A DNA stretch of 64,000 nucleotides, from assembly GCF_964199755.1 (NCBI RefSeq), contig NC_133896.1, forward strand, positions 103,880,301 to 103,944,300, in the 5' to 3' direction. The translations under genes and the position numbers were made by a program. The notes beneath the pieces are model-generated. The model searched no databases, was not told the DNA's origin, and saw nothing but the letters and a program-made list of their open reading frames with translations. Below, in pieces: positions 28,487 to 39,454 of this stretch (its first letter is position 1; each line of letters begins with the position of its first letter). Source of the stretch: Larus michahellis. Taxonomy: Eukaryota; Chordata; Aves; Charadriiformes; Laridae.

Positions 28487-29848
28487 GTAAGATGTGACAT
28501 GAGACAAACATTAAAACTAGAGATGATGCACAGTTCATTCACGAAAATTTAAACACTGTAGGATGATGTATACACAAACTGCTGTTTTCTAGAAGCACTG
28601 TGGTGATTTATGAACTTTGTGATTTCTAAAATAAGAAATAAGAAGCTTTCACAGAAATCTGTCTTTACTCCTCTAAATGAGTGACCAGCTACAAATGGAA
28701 TAAGCCAGAGAGGTCTGCTGTCACCACAGGTATAGGTTTACCTGAACTTCTGTTGTAGTGGACATCTAAAAAACAAACAAAAAAACCCCTCAATATTCTC
28801 TTAGAGTGCTTTACGCCACACTAATTACATCACTCCTGTTTAATTTTCCTGAACTAACTGAGAGCTCTTTGGTGAAGTTCTGAAACAGCGCTTCGTTATA
28901 TTTTCTAATTATCTATGTAGATGGCTGTTGTTAATTGGGCTAAAACTGAATTTCAGTATGTGTGGAGGAATAGCATTAAAAGACAAATGAACTAGGTTTT
29001 TTTAAAATGCATTAAATTTCTGGACTGGGTCAAATGAGACTTTTCTTAGAATTAGGAGAAAAAAATCTGAAACAATAGAGCTTTGACTCGTTTTACTTGA
29101 TCTGAAATCATCAGTTCATCCTGCTTCGTAGACTTTTTATTATTTGACCTTGAGTGAAAGAGCTTTCATTCTTGATAGAAACTAATTTTATGTGTGGTGT
29201 TCAAATCATAGTGTTAAAATGAAATTAGTACTGCACAGGAGGGGATAATACAAGAAAAAACATGCTGTCTTAATAGGCTATAGACCTTCTGAGTGAAGTA
29301 CTATTTTCAAACCAATGAGGTACTGTAAAGTCATCTTTACTGCCTATGATTCAAGTATACCCCTGAAAGTTATAATTTAGACCTTAAGTAAAAAGACTGT
29401 AGAGACTGAAAAGCTACATTCTGATGCTGTGAGATGTCTTCCCTTGGGTCAGCATCGTCAGGCAATGTTTTTAGGCTGCTCAGGAACTGTTAAAGCTTCC
29501 CAGAAGAATTAGATAGGGGCGCATGTACCTTGTGTCATGGCATTTGCTAATAACCTCCTTGTAGTCAATTGTCCAGTGTAGAAAGATGTTGCAAGGTTCT
29601 GGACAAAGTGCATGCACACAAAAATAAACCTTAGAGAGTCCGTGACAGTATGGATTACAGCTGAGACAGATAAATTAAGTATTTCACCAAATTTTAGTGC
29701 CAAGGATTGACGTGTAAAGTTTTTTAATATGCTCTTTGAAGGAAAGTCAGATTTCATTATATTAATATGAATCTTTGAATTGTGCTCTTTTTTTTCTTAA
29801 GAGCACATGTTGCAAATTAATGCGGTTTCCATCTTCCCTCTTTTACAG

Positions 29849-29910
29849 CACGCTTCACTTTCACAGTGTACACAGCGATCTGATCTCAGCTTGTTTGCTC
29901 TGAAGATAGT
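29849..29910 (+). other. Candidate exon (62 nt), function unknown
   Basis: A pyrimidine-rich acceptor (CATCTTCCCTCTTTTACAG) precedes the segment and a perfect consensus donor GTAAGT starts at 29911. If spliced after 28389-28486 in the open frame, the joined frame would run 18 more codons and stop at TGA 29901-29903, 7 nt before the donor. That position resembles a noncoding transcript, or a stop in a penultimate exon, more than a conserved protein. No family is recognised. Confidence 0.28.
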
Positions 29911-30533
29911 GTAAGTTTTGCCAATGACTTTGACAAAGAAAAGCACTTTGCCCAGTAATTGCTTGTAATATGCAGATATAACTATCTATAATAATACGTG
30001 CTGTATTTCAAAAATAGAAGGAACAAGAAATGTCATAATACTGAAGAACTCTGGCACTTTGGTTCTCATCTGTGCTACCCCCCCTTTTATGCTGGTTAGT
30101 TCTGGGAATGTAAAGCACTCTTGAAATTGTACAATTACAAACCTGAGTCACTTCCAGGTTGCTTTACTGTGACACAATGTAAAGAAGCCTTTGCGTACCA
30201 GTGGAGTAGCATTTAGGAATAACGCCTGCCCCATCCCTTCCTTAGTGTACCTATCTATAATGTTTTAGAATGCATCCTTTAGGCTCTGTGTACTTCAGGA
30301 AGTTGCACCTCCAGTTGTGATGATCTCGTGGGTAATGTGATAGAATAGGATAATGCAAGAAAAATCCATTTTAAATACCTTTTTTAAATTTGGAAATAAT
30401 TTAGGTATTGTCTTCAAACCCTCTTCTTCTGTAAAAAGCAATATGATGTTGAAGACTGGTTTCTCTGGGTTCTTTTCAGATCGTATAAATCTTTCACCTT
30501 TTACTAAAGATTTCCGTGGAGAGGAACAACAGT

Positions 30534-30595
30534 TGGGGGGTTGGAACTAGATGATCTTTAAGGTCTCTTCTAATCCCAGCCATTCTATGATTCTA
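30534..30595 (+). mobile_element. CR1 LINE 3' end fragment
   Basis: The block GTTGGAACTAGATGATC, then TTTAAGGTCTCTTCTAATCC, then CCATTCTATGATTCTA is the hallmark 3' end of avian CR1 elements in sense orientation. It closes with the ATTCTATG-type terminal repeat. Only the last ~60 bases are recognisable, typical of a severely 5'-truncated copy. It is better preserved than the copy at 23843 and strongly supports a bird genome. Confidence 0.88.
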
Positions 30596-31740
30596 AGACT
30601 GTGTGTTATGGAAGAAGTTCTGGCTCTACAGCACAGAAGCCCTTGTGATAGTGAGTCTATTCTGTGCTCTTGCATCAGGTCAAGATAGTCTCTGCTTACC
30701 TAACTGCCATCCTCATCCAGAAGGGTCGGCTGCAATTTCAGTACTCACTGCCCTTTGGATGGGCTTGACTCAAATAACCGACAGTAACTAAAAAAATGGT
30801 GGGTTTAAAAGAAAGTATTCTGAGCTGTAGACCACTGCTGCTTCTGCATGCAAGGAGACTTCCAAGGATACACAGGAGCGTTACCTCCTCCGTCGGGTGG
30901 TAGCATGCCCAGCAGTCCTGCTGACTTCCAGTCACTGTTACGCTGGAGCACAGTTTGGGTGGAGGATAGCTGCTCCTTGGGACTGAGTTGCTGAAGGTGG
31001 TAGTGTGTAGTGAGCACTCCCACCACATCCCACCCTATTTTCAGCTAGAGTGGATATCATCCTGGACAGGGTTCATGGTCAGCTGGAAAAAAGCACTAGC
31101 TGAGAGGTTCAAAAACAAGTGGTAGGTGTACGTAAACTGAAATTATTTTTTGATAAACCCCATAAATGACTATGAAGATATTCACTAGTTTAGGTATGGG
31201 AATAAGAACCCAAACTGTCCCTTGTGTTTTCTGTCCTCTGTTTTGGAAATATTACTCAGCAGACTGAAACAGGATGAAGCTTTGTACTGCTTCTAAAAAC
31301 AAATTTAAATGTACAGTGTGAAGGTAGCTTTCTAGAAACGTTGTGATATCCTGCCCTGTGGGATATTCAAAGAAATTTAGAAAGACAACTGCATAAGAAT
31401 TATACCTGTTGCCATTCCTGTGATATGCATTTAGTGGGGATCTTCCCCCACTTTAAAGCTGCATTTCTGAGTCTACTTGTTCAGCAGGAAAAGTCTCAGC
31501 TTTTGTTTAAACAAACAAACTCCTGTCTTCAGAGAAAGACTTGCAAGTGTAAAATCAAATTGAAGGCAAGAAAAACAAAATTCTTGTCTTGGGCTCTTGT
31601 GCAGTGTATTTCAGTTTAAGCCAGTTTCAATATTTGTGCGTGCCTAAGGCTGACAATACTGATTAGGCACAGTCCCGAGACTGTAGAAAATGGAGATGAC
31701 TGTTTGTATTGGGTCCTCCCCCTTATCTTACTATACTGCA

Positions 31741-31754
31741 GAGAGAGAGAGAGA
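31741..31754. repeat. (GA)n microsatellite
   Basis: Seven uninterrupted GA units, a short ordinary microsatellite. Confidence 0.85.
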
Positions 31755-33310
31755 AATGATAACAAAATTATTTCCTGAAAAGTGGCTCTGGCAGACGCAT
31801 CACCTCTGCGGAATTTCTGATCCAAAGCTGCTAATCTGATTGATTGCTGGGAAGGACGGGATCCCACTGGCAGCATGTCAGTACACTTGCTCCCATTTCA
31901 ACTCGCCTCTACTAGGCTTCTTCCCTTCCTTGGCACCCTAAGTGGACAAATCTGGCAAGACGGCTAACCCAGGGAGATAGGTATCGTTTTCCCTTGGAGG
32001 TTTAGTGAGGGAAGGAATTGGCTCACCACTGAATTATTTGGATGCCCTTTTTTACTCAGGTAACACCTATTTGCTGTCTGAGAGTAAGAAAACATAAAAA
32101 GTAAATGGAAGAGCTGATGGCATGAAATTAAGACTTCCACTTACACCCATTTTTTTTATAAACAAAGCAAATTAGGATCCTCTTCTTGCTTCTCGGTAGT
32201 GAAATTCTGATGTTGCAAATGTTTTTAACAAAGAGATTTGAGTAAGCGTTGCTTATCAAGAAAGCCCTGATACTGCAAACTTCTTGTGAATCAGTAATCA
32301 CTCAATACTGGGTTCTTTGGAGCTCTTTCAGACTGAGTTAAAAGGGCTGGATCGGTCTTAAAAAATGTAGTGTCTCTTCCATATACATTCTCATTTCTTT
32401 GGCTTTTCTAGTTGAGGGGACTTGTTCAGAGATTTTGATTAAAACTGTAAAATATATACTATTTATATACAATTTCTAACAGGAAAAATGTTGCTAAAGT
32501 ACAAACCGTACCGGTTCACACCCCTGGACTCTTGTTTCTAATTTATTTCTTGTCAACAGCACAAAACGTATTTGGCATCTTTGTTTAATGTTCACACATC
32601 TGAAACTGCTGCTGTGGCTCTTTCCAACAGGCACTGGAGTTACGCTCCACTGAAATTAAAGGAATTTCATTTGCTTATATCTTTGGCAAGTGGACAAGAG
32701 AGTTGATAAGAAAAAGTCTTTGCCAACTGTATAATAGCTTAGTGGAGATGCAGGATAGTGTAGGTGCGGTATATCTGTAAATCAACAAATGATTGAATGA
32801 AATATATTTGTCTATATTAAAAAAAAAGAAACAATGTATTTCTTAAAAATTCACAGAATTATACAGGATCTTTTGTATGAAAGAAGACAATTTCATTACT
32901 GTGTTGTAATTGTCAATTTACAGTTAAAGGAATGCTTGTTACCAGTGACTAATCTATACAAAAGAAATATAGCTACTTTAAACGGTACCTTGCTTTTTCG
33001 GTATTTTAGTTGTTTTTCTTCTAAAAGCAAGGATTGCTTTCTAATTTACAGAACAGCATAGCTGTTAGTAACCAAATCATTAGCATCAATCATCACATTT
33101 TGAAAATCCAGAAAACTAATGCAGACGTTGCTTCAAACTGAAGCCTTTCTTAACTTTCACAATGCTGTAAACAGGATCCGAACGTATTTTTTTGTTGCAA
33201 CTCTCTGTTTCAGGGTATTTGAAGTGAATTGCGACCAGTGTTCATGTTGAGAGGAAAGCTGGCTAGTAGTGAGGATGTAACTGAAGTGCAGTATTTTCAG
33301 ACAAAGGTGG

Positions 33311-33330
33311 CCTTTTTCCATGGAAAAAGG
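33311..33330. repeat. 20-bp perfect palindrome
   Basis: CCTTTTTCCA is followed immediately by its reverse complement TGGAAAAAGG with no spacer. The symmetry stops at the next base on each side. It could form a small cruciform or a dyad protein site, or be chance. Confidence 0.9.
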
Positions 33331-35637
33331 TGGAAGTATGTAATATATAATTACATGTAAGAAATGGTTTTTTTTACTTTTTCATCAAATAAGGACTACT
33401 GTAAAATAATTTAGGGGCTTGAAAAATAAGATTGGCCCTTCATAAAAAATATCTTTTAAGAAACATTTGACAAAAAAGCAGTTCTGTTCCTTTAAAAACA
33501 AATGAACTACAAATAATGGGTTTAATGTAAATTGACAAATTACTTCAGCTGATCTGAGCATGAATGTTGGTGTGGGCAAACAGCTCGGCTGTATAAAAAT
33601 GAAAATGTGCATATTTTCAATTTAAAATGAGATCTAGAGAATATAGATACCCTCCAGACTGAAGCGCACAAGACGAAATTTGAAACATATTTATGGAAAA
33701 AATGCAAATATTTTGCGCATGAATTATAATGTGGCTGTAACACTATCGTTTATAGCTGAAATTTAAGATACACGATAAACCCAAGTGAAAACAGTTGTGA
33801 GTGAATAGGAAATTTTTCTTCATTCCTCAGAAGTATTAGATAGATACTGACAGTCAGCAAAGCGAACCCTTGAGTTTCCAATCCATGTCTAGAGCCATTA
33901 GTTCAAGTCAGGTTCCACTAATCTGCTTTACCGTGAGCAAGGACCACGCAAAACGTCACTTTCAATAGCAGAGTCTGAAGATTTCCATGATACAACATCA
34001 CCCCAAGGGTTATAAGTTGAAACACAAAAAGGATGCCCATTTCTGTATTGATTATGGGAGAAAACTTTAGGAGGATTAAAACAGTTGTACTTGGTCAAAT
34101 GACTTAAAACTGGAATTGATGTAACAGAGCACTCAAGTCTGAATTAATTGAAAGCTAAGGGTAGCACGTTCTGGGAGACCCACGAATAGCAACACACGAA
34201 CCAAGAGAGGTTTTCTCTTTTTAGTTTAAGCAGTGGTCTTAGCTAGAAACCTTAAAAAGAACAGCTCGACACTTTTAACACTGTATTTTGATTTTTGTGA
34301 TGATTTGAGGATAATCTAACATCTAAATCGGTTTCATGTTTTTCTACAGGCAATCTGTGACAAAAAAAAAAAAGAAACTGAGGAGACAGGAGCATTATCT
34401 AAATGGTATGAGGAAAAGCAGTGGGAGTGGGACATCAAAATGAACGATAGTTACCCGTGTCAATAATCAGAGCCCAAGTATTCATAATTGGCATAACATT
34501 AACCCAGTTTCAGAGTGTAACTCAGCACATATTTTGTTTCCTTTCTAAAAAGAACAGAAAATCCTTAACAGTGTTAATTTAGTTATAGTACATTATGAAC
34601 TTTTAGACAGGGAAACACGTCCAAAAGTTTGTGAGAGTCCTCAAAAGGGAAGTATTCATGACAGTTCCAAATTTTTTTTTTTTTATAATCCCATTATGTA
34701 AAAGTAAGAGATTGCTGGAAACAATACTTTCCCTTAAGAAGCAAAAAATGTAGTCACTTTCCCTTGCAGATGGGAGGTATCAGGGAAGCAGCCTTAACCA
34801 TGGAAAGGGGATGGTTTTGCTGCAAGGGGTAACATAAATCAGATGCATCTTCAAAATTAATTCCACTACAATTTTTTGCCACTAGTTTCAGAATCTAGGA
34901 AAAATAACACATAAATAAATGAAAATGTGGTTGTTTTCTACCTCAGGGATATAGAATGGATTAAATTATTTTAATTAGATTAATCTGCTGTTTAAGTGGA
35001 AAACATTTCCTTGGTGGAGTAAACAGAAAGTAAGGCTAAACTTCTGAAGCTGTGTTAAAGTCCAAGTTAAGCTACCTCAAATAAGTTTGCCTTTGATTCC
35101 TTGAGAAAGAAGGGGGGGAGAGCATAGAATATTAGCCGTTCTCCATGACCACAGAGATGAAGGGATTTTTCTTAATTGTACAGAGCTGTTACCCTTTCAC
35201 ATCTTTTTGTCTTCAGATTCAGTGTGTGTTCAGTTTTACAATTTACTGTTTTCAACATCACAGACACGTCAACTGCTGACTGTCCTAGTCTCCAGTAGAG
35301 ACGTGCAAGACGGTGATGAATGTCAATGTTTACCATGACTTAAGGTTTTTCAGACAGGAGAGAATGCTATCGGAATGCCTGTTATGTCTATATCATAAAA
35401 TTAGTACTTTTTCATGAAAGCGGAAGGGGAAAAAGGTGAATATAACAACAAAGACATCACGTTCGGTTTGTATGGAATCTTCCTCTCTGAAGAACCTAAT
35501 TATTTCTTATTTCTGAAGTTGAGATGTCATCCAGAATGAGTCCCACATTGGTTGTAATTTTTGTGTGTAATTGCAATTTAAAGTTTCATGTTCTTTTAGC
35601 ACTAATGAGAAACAAATGACAAAGTAAGTTTTGTGCT

Positions 35638-35651
35638 CACACACACACACA
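35638..35651. repeat. (CA)n microsatellite
   Basis: Seven CA units interrupt otherwise unique sequence. Confidence 0.85.
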
Positions 35652-36281
35652 AAAGATTTTATCTCTGGAAGCAGAATTAGGGTGATTTTCATTCTCTTAC
35701 TGACTTCAGATGTTTGGTTTGTTTATATATTTGATTTCGCCTGCTTGAAATCAGCAATAAGAGAAACTTACTGTCTTCTGTCTTCACTGTTAAATCTGGC
35801 ACAGGTTATGGAATCAGTGCTGGGAAAGATTATTTTTGCAGAAATAATGAAGCAATAGGAACATTGCTGCTTCTTTTTTTTTTTTTCCCCTCGTATAAAG
35901 TGGATTTGAATATATCCAGTGGTTTGAAAAGTTCATATGCTGAAGTTTCCGTGAAAAGTCCCATGAGGAATTAGATGCTTATTCCTGGATTTAGTTGAAA
36001 ATGCCAGCTCAAGTTCACAAATTTGATCTATGGATAAGAAATCCCATGAAATGTGGAGTAATTTCATGCAGGGCAGCAGGAACTGTCCACACGGAACTCA
36101 CTGCAGGCAACAGGAGATACAAAAAGAAGACAGACAGAGAGTGATTCAAACTTATAATTTAGGAGTATTGATGGTACTGCCTGCTTAAGAGGCAGATTTG
36201 AAATATTTCTATGAGAATCCTTTCACGTGTAATATTTCTCGATAGATTAGTCACTGTGACTGTTAGTCACGGTCCCACTCT

Positions 36282-36530
36282 CGTTATTATTTCAGTCCAT
36301 TATTTGATTTCTCTTTCCTCTTGTTTTGCTGCTTTTCCCTGAAAAATTTTCTCTTGGACTTCATTTTAGTGAGTGTTCATTTATGTTCAGAACAAGTCTG
36401 CTGCTTTACAAAACTTGTCTAAATCATGCCTGCCAAGTCCCTACCAGCTGTGTCTCAGGGCTTATGGTTACCTGGATCCACCTAAGCACGTAGAAGCTAT
36501 TTTGATTTCAATGAGTCTTAAGGTCCTAAA
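36282..36530 (+). repeat. Dispersed repeat, copy A (family not identified)
   Basis: This segment aligns along its length with 44868-45110. Shared blocks in order are a TTATTxTTTCAG start, a CATTTCTCTTCC-like block, TTTCTC.TGG, CAGTGAG-like, TTCAGAA.AA.TCT.CTGC.TTACAAAA, TCTAAA.CATGC, GTCCCT, AGCTG..TCTCA, and a terminal AGGTCCT. The best-conserved stretch, of about 75 bases, matches at roughly three positions in four by eye. Copy A carries extra sequence around 36468-36515 that copy B lacks. Both copies are in the same orientation. A small open frame (36373-36573) lies inside but is not conserved in copy B, so it is not treated as a gene. Confidence 0.7.
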
Positions 36531-36957
36531 AAGCCTTTGCAGATCTTCATCAAAGCTACTACTGTGTAACTAAAAGTTAGCTTTAAATTGACTATCACAG
36601 AATAATAAGCATTGCCACCGTGGGAATGTGGGTCTCGGTAAGAGCTCGTCTGTTCTTCTGCCCAAAGTGCTTTGACATTGGCACAAGTTTTTGTACTGTG
36701 AAATCACAATTATTGACCAGCTCTGGGTGACTTAAACTTGCTGCCTTGTGAACCCTCCATCGGCACCGTAAGATCATCATTATTCTAAACTACACGACTT
36801 GCATGTGATAGTGTTGGCCTGGGGTATGGGTAATACTGATTAAATAACATTCTGATAACCTTATCAAATGGGTTCATTTTGATTCACAGAGAAAATAGCG
36901 CAGCTGAGCAAGCATTGTTTGCATATCACATGGCTGATGCTTTTCTGGCTGAGCAAC

Positions 36958-36991
36958 ATTCACTGCTTATCAAAATTCACTGCTTATCATA
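36958..36991. repeat. 17-bp tandem duplication
   Basis: ATTCACTGCTTATCA occurs at 36958-36972 and again at 36975-36989, giving a 17-bp period. Confidence 0.88.
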
Positions 36992-39428
36992 CTTTCCTCT
37001 TAAATTCCAAATTAATGTTGTATTTTTTATTTAAGTTCTTGACCTAAACTTATATTAATCTTTTTTTTTTTACTAGAAAAAAGCCTGAAAACTCATCTGC
37101 ATATTTCCAGTGTGTAAAAAACCCAGAGACAGATGTTGCAAGCTCCCATTTTTATTTATGAAAATTTAAAAAATAGCTAAGGAACGCGTTGAATTTTTGG
37201 AAGTGTGACTGAAGACTCGTGATGTTGGTAATACTGCACAAAGTTCTAGAAAAGCTCTGAAATGGTTACTCAGAATGATAGATGAATAAACATTAAGACT
37301 TGAAAGACTGAGGTGGAGCGATGAAGACAACATCTTGGCAGAAGCTACTGGTGTCACCATGGTTTTGAAAGGAAGCAAGCCTTGCAATTGGCCGAAGCGG
37401 ATGAGGAAATCTTGTAAACTTGCTTTAAAAAAATGAGGAATCATAACACACAAAAGGTGTTTGACTTCTCTGCCTCAGAGCATACTGACATTTTGATCCT
37501 TCAGTCTTCCTTGTTGGTACTATTTGGGTAAGGATATTTTGGGACAAGAAAGATCCTTAACACCTCTCTTCTCTCTCAGCATGGTACGAGGAAGTCAGAT
37601 CTAATAACAAATTTGGTGGCTTTATGGCAGGCCCTAGCTGTAAAATATAAGCTATGTGACACAATTATCTATCTATCTCCTAACCATATGTGACTTCTCG
37701 TTTCTCGGCAATTGTTAATGTAATTGTGAGCCATGGCATAAGGAATATAAACTTCTTGGGGTCAATGCAAATGTGCATTTGAGTAACTAAATGCCCTAAT
37801 TGGGTATGGAGTACCCTGCCTTTATTTGGCTTCTGTGTCTGATCTAACCCAACGTGTAGAAAGGCAAATAAGGGTCATTCTGTTCCTCAGTGCTGCACAA
37901 TACTGGCGGGAGGTGTTTGGCAACAGAGCTCTGAGGGCATGTTTGGCTTCACTGTGTTGACAACAAGGGTCATGGCTTTACTGTGAATCAACCTAGTTAC
38001 ACAGGTACCTCGTTCGTCTATGTAAAGCAAGAAGGAAAGCACGACTGCTTTCCAGTGTTATGAACAGAACAATAAACACAGCTTTAAATAGACAAAAATG
38101 CAAACCATGTGTTTGTGAAAACACTGAAAATGGCCTGATTAGTATTTAGAAGGTTAAAAATTATTTAGGCTCTGTTTAATCAAAAATATATTCCCCAATT
38201 TCTTTGCAAAGCAGTATGCATTCTCTAAATATTACAATCAAAATATTCCGCCATTCTTGCCAATTTGCTGGGTTCTGTCATGTTGTTGATGAACAGTGAC
38301 AAAAACAAACCGCAGGTCCCTTAGAAACCCCTGGTACATTTGAGCTTTTGCCCGCTTGAAAGAGCTAGGAGAATAAATCATGTGAATCTTCTTCTAAACC
38401 TGGTCATTATGTCCCACAAACAATGTCTGTTTTCTAATATACAAATGTGATTCCTTGAGCTGTTGCCTATGGCAATTGGCTCAGATGCACTGGCAAAGGC
38501 AGCTGTAGGTGCAAGACTTCAATTTTAACAGTGAATCCTGATCCTGACTTCTTTAAACATGAAGTAGCATATCCCTGGTAATCATTACATTTACAGCCAG
38601 TTCCCGGATAAAGGATGCCAAACTTTGTGGCTCCATTTCAGAATAGCAGGATCCTTTATTCCCCTTAGGGGAGAGGTAGAGCAAAGAATTAGGAGACCTG
38701 CTTCTGCGGTTCTCAGAGCCCCCAAACCATGTGCTGCCTTGGGATAGCCCTGGGCTAGTAGTCCAGGTTCATATTTAAGTATGTGGGTCCGCCTTGATTA
38801 CCTGGTTGCTTACGGTCACATCCTTTAAAGTTGTGCAGCACTCACAAAGCTTGTCAAGCAGCTCTTGCTTTTTCTGGTACTACGAAGAAGCTGAGAGTCC
38901 TGATGGCCCGGGGCAGCTTGGTTTCCCAAGAGAATTCTGTTTTGGTCCTGCTCCTTCAGGTAGTGCCAGCATGGTCCTGTGCCTGGGACTTATTGAAGAT
39001 GAGTAGCATAGTTTTGCAAGCTGACTAGGTTGACCTCTACGTTAGTCAAAGTATATCAGTTCTTTGTCCGTGTAGCCACCTTGTCACTTCAGGCCCTCTT
39101 AAGGGGGTGGACATTGCAGCAATAGTGACTCGCTTTGAATTGGGACTGCCTAGCGATGCTATTTGCTTAAGGCAGCCGACTCCTACACCTGACGAAGTTC
39201 TTCTGTTGCAATCAAATGAAACAGGGACGTAAACAGCCAAACAGGACATCAGCAGTCAGAATTAAATATAACAAACTCTGCTTTGGCATATAGAGGTTAG
39301 TACAGTTCAGTACTGCTATTCTACCACGAAACAGATTAGAAGAATAAGTGCACAGTAGCGCAGTTTGTAGTTTGTCACCTGCCTTCGTTATTCGTGAAAT
39401 GCCACAGCCACTAAGAAGCACAGGAGGG

Positions 39429-39454
39429 ACATTGCAGGAGGAACATTGCAGGAG
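39429..39454. repeat. 14-bp-period direct repeat
   Basis: ACATTGCAGGAG occurs at 39429-39440 and 39443-39454, separated by GA. This is a small slippage duplication. Confidence 0.85.

Larger units (their letters stand above)
30600..36281. other. AT-rich intergenic sequence, no gene seen
   Basis: No coding exon is supported. A 14-bp GA run (31741-31754), a 20-bp perfect palindrome (33311-33330) and a short CA run (35638-35651) are the visible structures. Open frames are short and low-complexity. Confidence 0.65.
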
